Below, piece after piece: positions 25,563 through 34,209 of a stretch of DNA of 64,000 nucleotides. The position numbers were made by a program, and so were the translations under genes. Source of the DNA: 2-12-FULL-35-15 sp036386835 (GTDB taxonomy: Bacteria; Bacteroidota; Bacteroidia; 2-12-FULL-35-15). Location of the stretch: assembly GCA_036386835.1 (NCBI GenBank), contig DASVUX010000051.1:34797-98796 (forward strand). Direction: 5' to 3'. The notes beneath the pieces were generated by a model that saw only the letters and a list, made by a program, of their open reading frames with translations, searched no databases and was not told where the DNA came from. The stretch's first letter is position 1. Every line of letters begins with the position of its first letter.

Positions 25563-25769
25563 TCACTCTATCATTGCGGTATTCCCGTTGAATTCCACTT
25601 TAAATCCTGCCCGGATCTTGTTCCTCTTGCGTAATTCCGTCTCCCCGTTGACTTTCACTAATCCCCCATCAATAGCTGCACTTGCATCTGCACCGTTCTC
25701 ACACCAGCCAAGGGCCTTCAGCAACTGATTAAGCTGTATGTGATCATCCTTTAATTTAAATGTTTCCAT
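25563..25769 (-). CDS. S4-domain RNA-binding protein (YbcJ-like)
   Basis: A 68-residue protein that is almost only an S4 domain: FKLKDDHIQLNQLLKALGWCENG, then AAIDGGLVKVNGETELRKRNKI, and GFKVEFNG. It matches the short RNA-binding YbcJ/YaaA-like family. The RNA target is unknown. It lies divergent from the DUF493 gene, with only 34 nt between the two start codons. Confidence 0.85.
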   Translation of the reverse strand: METFKLKDDHIQLNQLLKALGWCENGADASAAIDGGLVKVNGETELRKRNKIRAGFKVEFNGNTAMIE

Positions 25770-25791
25770 TCCGTAAAGTTAATACATTCCG

Positions 25792-25799
25792 TATCTTTG
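25792..25799 (+). promoter_or_regulatory. Candidate -7 box for DUF493 gene (leaderless)
   Basis: TATCTTTG fits TAnnTTTG and ends 4 nt before the ATG at 25804. Transcription would begin at or next to the start codon. No TTG is seen at the right distance upstream. Confidence 0.4.
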
Positions 25800-25803
25800 C
25801 ATC

Positions 25804-26079
25804 ATGAATTTTGATGAGCAATTTAAGAACTTATACGAAAAGCTGAAGCAGGAAAAGAACTGGCCACAGGTCTATATGTTCAAATTCATCATCACTGCCG
25901 ACAATAAAAAAATGGCGCAAGTGGAAGCTAAATTCTCTGACGAAGCCACCATTCATCAGAAAGAATCCAGTGGCGGAAAATACATGAGCATCACTGTGAA
26001 AGAGGTGATGCTAAGTCCCGAGGCAGTGATTGAAAAGTACCGCGAAATGAGCACCATTGAAGGTGTTATGTCCATCTAG
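25804..26079 (+). CDS. DUF493 (YbeD-like) protein
   Basis: A 91-residue protein of the DUF493/UPF0250 family, with an ACT-like fold. Seen: WPQVYMFKFIITADNKKMAQVEAKF and the strand-helix block YMSITVKEVMLSPEAVIEKYREM. E. coli YbeD lies near lipoate genes, but no such neighbour is here. Function unknown. The stop is immediately followed by the stop of the convergent bestrophin gene (26080). Confidence 0.8.
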   Translation: MNFDEQFKNLYEKLKQEKNWPQVYMFKFIITADNKKMAQVEAKFSDEATIHQKESSGGKYMSITVKEVMLSPEAVIEKYREMSTIEGVMSI

Positions 26080-26949
26080 CTACCTGGTAATTTCCTGGAG
26101 ATTTTTTTTAATTGTGTTTGCGATCTCATCGGTCGGAAGATCATTCTGCTCCTGTCCGAAAGGATCCTCGATCTCTTCAGCGATCAGTTCAAGACTGGCA
26201 AATGCATAGAATACGAACAGAACGATTGGAATAGTCGCCCATTTCAGATCATGGATCAGTCCAAGCGGCAACGTGATCACATACAGGAAGATCATCCTTT
26301 TAATAAATGAGCTGTAAGAATACGGAATTGGGGTTTTGCGGATCCTTTCGCAGGCACCGGCAACATTGGTAAACGACCTGAGTTCTTCATTTATCAGCAG
26401 CAGCTTTTCTTCTGTGATTATCTTATCCCTGACAAGTTTTTCCGAATCCGAATATAGTTGTGACGCAATGCGGTTAGGAACATGGTTAAATCCCTTCAGC
26501 ATGGAGGTCCTTAAAACAGGATGCTCTTCAAGTTGCTCCTGGATAAAGCCTCCGCGCAGATGTTCTTTGAGCGCAAATGTGTAATTGGAAATAAGGATCC
26601 TGAAATTATCCTTCAGTTCTTTGCTTGAATCCGGGATGATGGCATTGTATTTCAGCATCAGGTTCCGGCTGTTATTCACAAGGTCACCGAATAATCTTCT
26701 TCCCTCCCACCACCTGTCATAAGCTGTGTTGGTCCTGAAAACAAGCAGCAATGAAATCACAAATCCGAGCAATGAATGCATCACCGTTGTGCTGCGAAAG
26801 GCGATCAGTTTTAATTCTACATCAATATAACAAAGTATCCCCGAAAGCAAGGCAAGGCCGAACATTCCCGGCAGGAGCTGACGAAATGAATCGGTTTTAT
26901 GAAATGAAAATATAAGTGAGAACCAGTGTTTCGGATTGTAAGCCTTCAT
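26080..26949 (-). CDS. Bestrophin-family (YneE/UPF0187) membrane channel
   Basis: A 289-residue membrane protein from ATG 26949; the four extra residues of the longer frame start at a TTG. Seen: HSLLGFVISLLLVFRTNTAYDRWWEGRRL, the family signature with FRTNTAYDRWWEGR, and later CERIRKTPIPYSYSSFIKR, then a final pair of hydrophobic segments and EIEDPFGQEQNDLP. Bacterial bestrophins form pentameric ion channels; selectivity cannot be read here. It is downstream of the aconitase terminator region, on its opposite side. Confidence 0.9.
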   Translation of the reverse strand: MKAYNPKHWFSLIFSFHKTDSFRQLLPGMFGLALLSGILCYIDVELKLIAFRSTTVMHSLLGFVISLLLVFRTNTAYDRWWEGRRLFGDLVNNSRNLMLKYNAIIPDSSKELKDNFRILISNYTFALKEHLRGGFIQEQLEEHPVLRTSMLKGFNHVPNRIASQLYSDSEKLVRDKIITEEKLLLINEELRSFTNVAGACERIRKTPIPYSYSSFIKRMIFLYVITLPLGLIHDLKWATIPIVLFVFYAFASLELIAEEIEDPFGQEQNDLPTDEIANTIKKNLQEITR

Positions 26950-26965
26950 ATTTGCTGCCAAAGAA

Positions 26966-26995
26966 AAAACCGTTCTGAGCTTTCAGAACGGTTTT
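26966..26995 (-). terminator. Strong terminator after aconitase
   Basis: A 13-bp perfect stem (26966-26978 with 26983-26995) with a 4-nt loop. On the minus strand it ends in a run of T, fitting termination of the aconitase transcript. It lies 16 nt before the bestrophin start, so bestrophin needs its own promoter beyond it or read-through. Confidence 0.85.
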
Positions 26996-27012
26996 ACTAA
27001 ATTTAACTGTTA

Positions 27013-29280
27013 TTATGCTTTAACACTCGCGCGGATGATATTCAGTGCACCGCCCGCTTTGAACCATTCAATCTGCTGTTCATTGTAAGTATGATTCACC
27101 TGGATACTGTCCTTAGAACCGTCAGAATGATAGAGATCCAGTGTTAATGGTGTATTCGGGGCAAAAGAGATCAACCCGATAATATCGATAACATCATCTT
27201 CGCGGATCTTATCATAATCAGCCTTGTCCATGAAGGTTAATGCAAGCATCCCTTGTTTCTTAAGGTTTGTTTCGTGGATACGGGCAAATGATTTAACAAG
27301 CACGGCACGTACACCGAGGTGGCGCGGCTCCATCGCAGCATGCTCACGGGAAGAACCTTCACCGTAATTCTCATCGCCAACAACGATTGAACCAATCCCC
27401 TGGGCTTTATAATGACGCTGTACTTTTGGAACACTGTCATAACTTCCTGTAAGCTGGTTCTTCACGTTATCCGTTTTATCATTAAAGAAATTAACGGCAC
27501 CGATAAGCATATTGTTGGAGATGTTATCAAGATGTCCCCGGTATTTCAGCCATGGGCCAGCCATCGATATATGATCCGTGGTACATTTACCCTTTGCTTT
27601 AATGAGTAAACGCAGGCCTTTGAGATCCATGCCTTCCCATGCCGTAAACGGATCAAGCAATTGTAAACGGTCGCTCGAAGGTGACACAGCAACCATCACT
27701 TTACTTCCATCGGCCGCAGGCGCCTGGTATCCGGCATCTTCAACAGCAAAGCCGCTTGGGGGAAGCTCATACCCGCTTGGCGGATCAAGTTTCACCTGCT
27801 CCCCTTTTTCGTTTGTAAGAAAATCGGTAAGCGGGTTAAATGTAAGGTCACCCGCAATTGCCATTGCAGTTACTATTTCAGGGGATGCAACAAATGCATA
27901 GGTATTCGGGTTTCCATCTGCACGTTTGGCGAAATTCCTGTTAAAAGAGTGAATGATCGTATTCTTCTCCTGTTTCTCTGCGCCCATCCTGTCCCACATT
28001 CCGATACAAGGCCCGCATGCATTCGTAAAAACCTTTGCACCGATCTGGTCGAATACATCAAGGAACCCGTCACGCTTAATAGTGAAGCGGATCTGTTCCG
28101 AACCCGGGTTGATAAGGTATTCCGCTTTGGACTTAAGATTCTTTGCGGACACCTGCTTTGCAAGACTTACTGCACGTGAAATATCTTCGTAAGAAGAATT
28201 GGTACATGAACCTAAAAGACCTACGGAGATCTTCAGGGGCCAGCCATTCTTAATCGCTTCTTCTTTTAATTTAGAAATCGGAGTTGCAAGATCCGGTGTG
28301 AAAGGCCCGTTAACATGTGGTTCAAGTTCCGACAGGTTGATCTCGATCACCTGGTCAAAATATTTTTCAGGATCTGCATATACCTCAGGATCTGCAGTAA
28401 GATGTTCCTTCACTTTATTTGCAAGTTCCGCTACATCCGCTCTTCCTGTGGCTTTTAAATAGCGCTCCATCGATTCATCATAGCCGAATGTTGAAGTAGT
28501 CGCCCCGATTTCTGCACCCATGTTGCAGATCGTTCCTTTACCTGTACAGCTCATAGATACGGCACCTTCGCCAAAATACTCAACGATAGCACCTGTACCG
28601 CCTTTAACGGTGAGTATGCCGGCAACTTTCAGGATAACATCCTTCGGAGCAGTCCAGCCGTTTAATTTACCGGTAAGCTTGATACCGATCAGCTTTGGGA
28701 ATTTCAGCTCCCATGCCAATCCTGCCATCACGTCACAGGCATCGGCACCGCCAACACCAATTGCTACCATTCCGAGGCCACCTGCGTTTACTGTATGCGA
28801 GTCAGTCCCGATCATCATTCCACCGGGGAACGCGTAATTTTCAAGAACAACCTGGTGAATGATCCCGGCACCCGGCTTCCAGAAACCGATACCGTATTTA
28901 TTTGAAACAGATCCGAGGAAATCGAATACTTCTTTGCTTTCTTTTGTCGCGAATTCAAGATCGGTTGCAGCACCGTCTTTCGCAGTGATAAGATGATCAC
29001 AATGTACCGTGGAAGGCACGGCTACTTTCGGGCGGCCTGCCTGCATGAACTGCAGAAGCGCCATCTGAGCGGTTGCATCCTGCATTGCTACCCTGTCAGG
29101 AGAAAAATCAACATACGATTTTCCCCTTCCGAAGTTATCCTGTTTCTGATCCGCATGCAAATGCGCGTAAAGGATTTTTTCCGTAAGTGTAAGCGGATGT
29201 CCCACCAATTTGCGGGCTGCGGCCACCTTGCCTGGAAGTCTTTCATAAACTTCTCTGATCATCTCAATATCAAAAGCCAT
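27013..29280 (-). CDS. acnA: Aconitate hydratase (mitochondrial-type)
   Basis: Isomerises citrate to isocitrate in the TCA cycle, using a [4Fe-4S] cluster. The three cluster cysteines are visible: Cys359 in LGSCTNSS, Cys422 and Cys425 in NACGPCIG. The swivelling C-terminal domain has GDENYGEGSSREHAAMEPRH. The length (755) and wording fit the mitochondrial-type group, shorter than the 890-residue AcnA of E. coli. With the eukaryote-type citrate synthase it makes up the first two TCA steps. It is alone on its transcript. Confidence 0.96.
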   Translation of the reverse strand: MAFDIEMIREVYERLPGKVAAARKLVGHPLTLTEKILYAHLHADQKQDNFGRGKSYVDFSPDRVAMQDATAQMALLQFMQAGRPKVAVPSTVHCDHLITAKDGAATDLEFATKESKEVFDFLGSVSNKYGIGFWKPGAGIIHQVVLENYAFPGGMMIGTDSHTVNAGGLGMVAIGVGGADACDVMAGLAWELKFPKLIGIKLTGKLNGWTAPKDVILKVAGILTVKGGTGAIVEYFGEGAVSMSCTGKGTICNMGAEIGATTSTFGYDESMERYLKATGRADVAELANKVKEHLTADPEVYADPEKYFDQVIEINLSELEPHVNGPFTPDLATPISKLKEEAIKNGWPLKISVGLLGSCTNSSYEDISRAVSLAKQVSAKNLKSKAEYLINPGSEQIRFTIKRDGFLDVFDQIGAKVFTNACGPCIGMWDRMGAEKQEKNTIIHSFNRNFAKRADGNPNTYAFVASPEIVTAMAIAGDLTFNPLTDFLTNEKGEQVKLDPPSGYELPPSGFAVEDAGYQAPAADGSKVMVAVSPSSDRLQLLDPFTAWEGMDLKGLRLLIKAKGKCTTDHISMAGPWLKYRGHLDNISNNMLIGAVNFFNDKTDNVKNQLTGSYDSVPKVQRHYKAQGIGSIVVGDENYGEGSSREHAAMEPRHLGVRAVLVKSFARIHETNLKKQGMLALTFMDKADYDKIREDDVIDIIGLISFAPNTPLTLDLYHSDGSKDSIQVNHTYNEQQIEWFKAGGALNIIRASVKA

Positions 29281-29391
29281 ATCTATTCAGTTAATTGTTA
29301 ATTCGTGATTTTATAAACGGGAATCGAAGAACACTGTGTTCCTGTCCCTTAATTGCCTGCAAATTTAGCAAATATCTCATTTTTAAGCAAT

Positions 29392-29426
29392 AAAAAAGGG
29401 GCGATTATTTTTCTAATGCCCCTTTT
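29392..29426 (-). terminator. Terminator at the 3' end of the ankyrin gene
   Basis: AAAAAAGGGGC and GCCCCTTTT pair across a 15-nt AT-rich loop; the right arm lies inside the last codons of the ankyrin gene. T-run on the minus strand after the stem. Confidence 0.6.
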
Positions 29427-30250
29427 GATTTAAGATAGTTCAGGATTGAGATCTGCCCCTTGTCCTGCGCCATTTTCAGGGGTGTATCGTCAAAATCATT
29501 CTTCGCATTGATATCTGCACCCTTTTCAACCAGGTAAGTGACTAGATCAAGCTTTCCGGCACGCACGGCACACAGCAAAGGAGTATTTCCCCCATCATCT
29601 TTATCAGTAAGCTTACACCCTTTTGAAAGGAAGAATTCAGTCAGCTCTTTGTCCGGGGCAGGCTTGTCTTTGGCAGGCTTTACAGAGGTCACATACAAAA
29701 TGGATTTGTGAAGGGGATAAATATTCTCCGGCTTTGTAAAGCTGGCGCCTTTATTCATAAGGTATTTGACAAGTTCCGGCTGGGAATTAACAATCGCAAT
29801 CTCTAATGGAGACGCAGTTAATGTCTCATTTTCATTGTTCAGTAATGAAGGGTCTTTTTTCAAAGCAGCCTCCACCATACTCACATTCCCAGTCTTTACA
29901 TAATCAAGGAATTTTCCATCTTCAAAGAAAGAGATTTCCACCACTACGGTTTCCCCTGCTTTAACGGTAATCGATCTTTTGTATGTGGATTTTTTATCTG
30001 AGGCGATGGCTTCAATCTTATTCTCACCCACTTTCAAAGGCACATCAGTAGGCGTATATGCTTTTAAGGCTACCGGCTTGGCGCCTCCGTTAATTTTTAC
30101 GCTGCAGTCCATATCAGCAGCCAATGTACCTTTTGCGGAACCTTTAGCAGCAGCAACAGGCGGCTTCTTCGCCTGGGAAAAAACGGCTGTGGCTGAAAGA
30201 AGTATGAATAATACGAAAAGGGATCGGGTGAGGGTATTTTTAAGAGGCAT
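29405..30250 (-). CDS. Secreted ankyrin-repeat protein
   Basis: 281 residues from ATG 30250, which opens a signal peptide (PLKNTLTRSLFVLFILLSATAVFS before QAKK). ATG 30292 would place 14 residues before it and is less likely. About residues 40-120 form a beta-rich PEGA-like domain (VKAGETVVVEISFFEDGKF). Residues about 125-281 hold four ankyrin repeats, such as TPLLCAVRAGKLDLVTYLVE and ADINAKNDFDDTPLKMAQDK. A periplasmic or surface binding role is likely; the partner is unknown. Confidence 0.8.
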   Translation of the reverse strand: MPLKNTLTRSLFVLFILLSATAVFSQAKKPPVAAAKGSAKGTLAADMDCSVKINGGAKPVALKAYTPTDVPLKVGENKIEAIASDKKSTYKRSITVKAGETVVVEISFFEDGKFLDYVKTGNVSMVEAALKKDPSLLNNENETLTASPLEIAIVNSQPELVKYLMNKGASFTKPENIYPLHKSILYVTSVKPAKDKPAPDKELTEFFLSKGCKLTDKDDGGNTPLLCAVRAGKLDLVTYLVEKGADINAKNDFDDTPLKMAQDKGQISILNYLKSKGALEK

Positions 30251-30372
30251 GGTCAATAATTTAAAATCGAGATAAATATAGTTTTTTATCATGAGCAGGT
30301 TAAGGTTTTAAAGGGAATTTTATGATTATTTTTTAACTGTTTGCACAAAACATGCCGCAATAAATACTTTAT

Positions 30373-30380
30373 TACCTTTG
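30373..30380 (+). promoter_or_regulatory. Candidate -7 box for the ABC permease
   Basis: TACCTTTG fits TAnnTTTG and ends 9 nt before the ATG at 30390, so the transcript would have a leader of only a few bases. No TTG at the right distance was seen. Confidence 0.4.
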
Positions 30381-30389
30381 CTGTCCCAC

Positions 30390-31634
30390 ATGGCAAACCT
30401 GGTAAGAGAAAACATAAAAATATCCCTGAAAGCGATCAGCAGTCAAAAGCTCCGCACCGCTTTAACCATGCTCATTATTGCCATAGGGATTCTTTCCCTG
30501 GTGGGTACGCTTACAGCTATCGATGCCATCAAAGCTTCCATCAACAGCAATTTCACGCGGATGGGTGCAAATACGTTTACCATCCGGAATAAAAACATGA
30601 CTGTCAAGATCGGTAATCAGGGCAGAGGCCCGAAAAGCTACCGCCAGATAACTTTCGACCAGGCGGTAAGGTTCAGTAAAGAATATGACTTTCCTGCTTT
30701 TGCATCTGTTTCCACGATGGCTTCAGGAAATGCAACTGTTAAATTCGAGTCGAAGAAAACTGATCCTAACATCCGCATTTTCGGAGGCGATGTGAACTAC
30801 CTTGCAACTTCGGGATACGAAATGGATAAAGGGAGAAATTTTTCAGTGCAGGAAGTTGAATACGGAAGTCCGGTGGTGATCCTTGGAAAAGAAGTTGCCC
30901 AAAAGATCTTCGGGGTAAAAACTGACCCGCTGGATAAGATCATCACTATCGGGAGCGGAAAGTACAAGGTAATCGGGCTGCTGAAATCAAAGGGCAGCAG
31001 CATGGGATTCGGAGGGGATAAAGTCTGCATCCTAACGCTGAATAATGTGCGGCAATATTTTTCAAGGCCGAATATGTCGTTTACAATTAATGTAATGGCG
31101 GACAGCCCGCAACAGATGGAAGCTGCCATCAGCGAGGCGACCGGCAGGTTCAGGATTATCAGGAACCTTCCTGTTGGCACGGAAGATGATTTTGAAATCA
31201 CAAAAAGTGATAACCTCGCAAATCTCCTGATTGAAAATACACAAAAAGTGACCGCAGGTGCCACGTTTATCGGGATCATTACCTTACTGGGTGCAGCGAT
31301 CGGGCTGATGAATATCATGCTTGTATCCGTCAGCGAGCGTACCCGCGAGATCGGAATCAGGAAAGCTGTAGGTGCGAATCATAAAACAATAAGGAACCAG
31401 TTCCTCGTTGAAGCAATTGTCATTTGCCAGCTTGGCGGTTTGCTGGGAATAGTGTTATCGATCATATTAGGCAATATATTCTCTTTCCTTGTTCTTGAAG
31501 GAAATTTTATTATGCCATGGGCGTGGACGATCCTGGGGTTTTCCATCTGCATGGGTGTCGGGCTGATCTCCGGGTTGTATCCCGCGGTTAAGGCTTCGAG
31601 GCTGGATCCTATTGAGTCGCTGAGATTTGAATAA
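30390..31634 (+). CDS. ABC transporter permease, MacB/FtsX-like
   Basis: 414 residues from ATG 30390 (the longer frame starts at a TTG). One N-terminal membrane helix (LRTALTMLIIAIGILSLVGT), a large periplasmic MacB core domain (about 55-275), and three C-terminal helices with the FtsX signature SVSERTREIGIRKAVGANHK and final GLYPAVKASRLDPIESLRFE. No ATP-binding gene sits next to it; gldA at 33289 belongs to another family. Such permeases export antibiotics, lipoproteins or peptides by mechanotransmission. The substrate is unknown. Confidence 0.88.
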   Translation: MANLVRENIKISLKAISSQKLRTALTMLIIAIGILSLVGTLTAIDAIKASINSNFTRMGANTFTIRNKNMTVKIGNQGRGPKSYRQITFDQAVRFSKEYDFPAFASVSTMASGNATVKFESKKTDPNIRIFGGDVNYLATSGYEMDKGRNFSVQEVEYGSPVVILGKEVAQKIFGVKTDPLDKIITIGSGKYKVIGLLKSKGSSMGFGGDKVCILTLNNVRQYFSRPNMSFTINVMADSPQQMEAAISEATGRFRIIRNLPVGTEDDFEITKSDNLANLLIENTQKVTAGATFIGIITLLGAAIGLMNIMLVSVSERTREIGIRKAVGANHKTIRNQFLVEAIVICQLGGLLGIVLSIILGNIFSFLVLEGNFIMPWAWTILGFSICMGVGLISGLYPAVKASRLDPIESLRFE

Positions 31635-31718
31635 CAATTCAGATTTTTATTCCTGAAAAGACAATTACAATCATACCGTGCCGCGGTACGGCATGACGAA
31701 ACTGAAAGTAACCCAGCT

Positions 31719-32171
31719 TTATTCCTTATTCTTACTATCGATCAAAATCGTTACCGGCCCGTCATTTAGCAATTCAACTTTCATATCGGCACCAAATTCA
31801 CCGGTTTGAATTTTTTTTCCAAGCTCTTTTTCAAGGCTGAATATCATTCTTTCATAAAGAGGAATAGCTGCTTCGGGCCTTGCAGCTTTAATATATGAAG
31901 GGCGGTTTCCTTTTTTGGTTGAAGCATGAAGTGTGAATTGCGAAACAAGTAGGATATCACCTCCCTGGTCTTTTACCGATAGGTTCATAACACCGTTCTC
32001 ATCATTAAAAATCCTAAGATTACAAATTTTGGAGCTCAGCCACTGAATGTCTTCTTCAGAATCAGAATCTTCAACTCCGAGCAGGAGAAGCAACCCGGAA
32101 TCAATTTTGCTTTTGACAGTGTTATTTATAGTAACCGCAGCCCGGGACACTCTTTGAATAACAACACGCAT
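31719..32171 (-). CDS. dtd: D-aminoacyl-tRNA deacylase
   Basis: Removes D-amino acids from mis-charged tRNAs. Seen in 150 residues: the opening MRVVIQRVSRAAV, LLLLGVEDSDSEEDIQWLSSKI, LLVSQFTLHASTKKGNRPSY with the SQFTL active-site threonine, and the Gly-cisPro motif NDGPVTILID at the C-terminus. Same strand as rsgA and 23 nt after its stop, so probably co-transcribed. Confidence 0.96.
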   Translation of the reverse strand: MRVVIQRVSRAAVTINNTVKSKIDSGLLLLLGVEDSDSEEDIQWLSSKICNLRIFNDENGVMNLSVKDQGGDILLVSQFTLHASTKKGNRPSYIKAARPEAAIPLYERMIFSLEKELGKKIQTGEFGADMKVELLNDGPVTILIDSKNKE

Positions 32172-32194
32172 ATTAAATTACGTTTTAAAAAGCT

Positions 32195-33124
32195 TTAATA
32201 TTCCGTTTCCATTTCCTCACCATTGATTATACCTAAGTAACTGTTGTAACGCGATGCGGCAATTTCTCCGCTCTCCACAGCTGCGATCACCGCACATTTG
32301 GGTTCATTCACATGAAGGCAGTTATTGAATTTACATTCCCCTTTAACAGCAAACATTTCGGGAAAGTAATGTGTTATTTCTTCCTTCTCCATATCCACAA
32401 GTCCGAGTTCCTTAATCCCCGGGGTATCAATTATAAAACCTCCGTATTCAAGCGGATGCATTTCCGCGAAAGTTGTCGTATGCTTTCCTTTAAAATGCAC
32501 ATCCGAGATCTCTCCTACTTTGAGGTCAAGTTTATTATCCAGGGCATTCACCAGGGTAGATTTACCCACACCAGAATGTCCTGCCACAAGCGTAAGCCTG
32601 CCTTTGGTATATTCTTTCAGCACCTCAAGATCCTTTTTTTCAGTTGCCGAAACTTTATAACATTTGTACCCGATCTTTTCATAAACTGAAATGAACTCAT
32701 TCAATGCGGCCATCAGTTCAGGATCATCTTCAAACAGGTCCACTTTATTAAAAACAATGATCGCTGGAATTTTGTATGCTTCAGCTGTGAGCAGGAACCT
32801 GTCTATAAAACCTGCCGATGTCCGCGGCATAGCAAGGGTGGCTATAAGCATAGCCTGGTCGATGTTCGCAGCCAGTATCTGCGATTGCTTTGAAAGATTG
32901 ATCGATTTACGGATGATATAATTCTTCCTGTCTTCTATTTTGTGGATCACGCCATGCCCTTCAGCATCCGTTTCAAATTCAACCCTGTCGCCAACAGCAA
33001 CAGGGTTAGTGCTTTTGATCCCCTTGATCCGGAAGAGCCCTTTGATCCGGCATTCAACTGTATTCCCATTATCGGCCAACACGCTGTACCAGCTCCCTGT
33101 TGATTTAATCACTACACCGTTCAT
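32195..33124 (-). CDS. rsgA: Ribosome small-subunit-dependent GTPase A
   Basis: Late 30S assembly factor. The order is N-terminal OB fold, circularly permuted GTPase, zinc knuckle. Seen: the G4 motif FNKVD before the G1 motif GHSGVGKSTLVNAL, then TTTFAEMH and DTPGIKELG, as expected for the permuted domain. The zinc motif CKFNNCLHVNEPKC has C-x4-C-x-H-x5-C spacing. 309 residues, full length. It is divergent from gldA. Confidence 0.96.
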   Translation of the reverse strand: MNGVVIKSTGSWYSVLADNGNTVECRIKGLFRIKGIKSTNPVAVGDRVEFETDAEGHGVIHKIEDRKNYIIRKSINLSKQSQILAANIDQAMLIATLAMPRTSAGFIDRFLLTAEAYKIPAIIVFNKVDLFEDDPELMAALNEFISVYEKIGYKCYKVSATEKKDLEVLKEYTKGRLTLVAGHSGVGKSTLVNALDNKLDLKVGEISDVHFKGKHTTTFAEMHPLEYGGFIIDTPGIKELGLVDMEKEEITHYFPEMFAVKGECKFNNCLHVNEPKCAVIAAVESGEIAASRYNSYLGIINGEEMETEY

Positions 33125-33288
33125 AAGAATTAAGGTTTAAAGAAGAACAAATTTATCAAAAAGAATTAGCTTTGCAGGTACAAATACAAATCAATACTAA
33201 TTTACGAATCGGGCTGCAGAATTTGATTTCGGAATGACTGTTCTGAAATTCTATAATTCCACAAAACTCTAATCAAAAACTCTCTTTA

Positions 33289-34197
33289 ATGTCGATAGTC
33301 GTAAATAATATCACTAAGCTATATGGAGATCAGAAAGCGCTTGATTCTATCTCCTTTGAAGTTGGCCCCACGGAGATTGTAGGTTTTCTTGGTCCCAATG
33401 GGGCCGGCAAATCCACAATGATGAAGATCCTTACATGCTTTATCCCCCAAACCTCCGGCACTGCCACCGTATGCGGCTTTGATACTGCAGAGCAGAACCT
33501 GGAGGTAAGAAAACAGGTGGGATATCTTCCTGAGCATAATCCTTTATATCTTGACATGTATGTAAAAGAGTACCTGGAATTCATTGCGGGCCTTCATCAC
33601 ATCAAAAACACGAAAGAGCGTATTGCTGAAATGATAGATGTTACCGGCCTCCAAGCTGAATACAAAAAAAAGATCGGGGCGCTTTCCAAAGGTTACCGCC
33701 AGCGTGTCGGGCTTGCACAAGCACTAATACACGATCCTAAAGTTCTTATTCTTGATGAACCTACAACAGGGCTTGATCCGAACCAGCTGGAGGAGATCAG
33801 GAATCTTATAATAGCGGTAGGTAAACAAAAAACGGTTATGCTTTCCACACATATCATGCAGGAAGTGGAAGCAATGTGCGACCGCGTGATCATTGTCAAT
33901 AAAGGCCAGGTAGTAGCCAACAACGACACTAAAACACTGCAGAACACAAGTCTCGGGAATAAATATATTATCACTGTGGAATTCGACAAGCCTGCGAGCC
34001 ACAGTGCTTTAAAGAATATTCCTCATGTTAAGGAAGCCAGGAACATAAAGAATAACACCTGGCTGCTCGAAGTTCAGGGCGATAAAGATGTGCGCCCCGA
34101 TGTATTCCAGTTTGCAGTGCAGAACGGCCTTGCGGTTCTTACATTAAACAAGGAAGAACAGAAGCTTGAAGACGTATTTAAAAATTTAACCAAATAA
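33289..34197 (+). CDS. gldA: ABC transporter ATP-binding protein GldA (gliding motility)
   Basis: ATPase of the GldA-GldF-GldG transporter, needed for gliding in Flavobacterium. 302 residues. Walker A GPNGAGKS (about 37-44), signature LSKGYRQRVGLAQAL, Walker B LILDEPTTGLD and the H-loop STH. The wording and the C-terminal extension (about 215-302) match the GldA family. gldF and gldG are not adjacent. It lies 12 nt upstream of an M13 peptidase gene and is divergent from rsgA. Confidence 0.88.
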   Translation: MSIVVNNITKLYGDQKALDSISFEVGPTEIVGFLGPNGAGKSTMMKILTCFIPQTSGTATVCGFDTAEQNLEVRKQVGYLPEHNPLYLDMYVKEYLEFIAGLHHIKNTKERIAEMIDVTGLQAEYKKKIGALSKGYRQRVGLAQALIHDPKVLILDEPTTGLDPNQLEEIRNLIIAVGKQKTVMLSTHIMQEVEAMCDRVIIVNKGQVVANNDTKTLQNTSLGNKYIITVEFDKPASHSALKNIPHVKEARNIKNNTWLLEVQGDKDVRPDVFQFAVQNGLAVLTLNKEEQKLEDVFKNLTK

Positions 34198-34209
34198 CTA
34201 TAAAAACCG

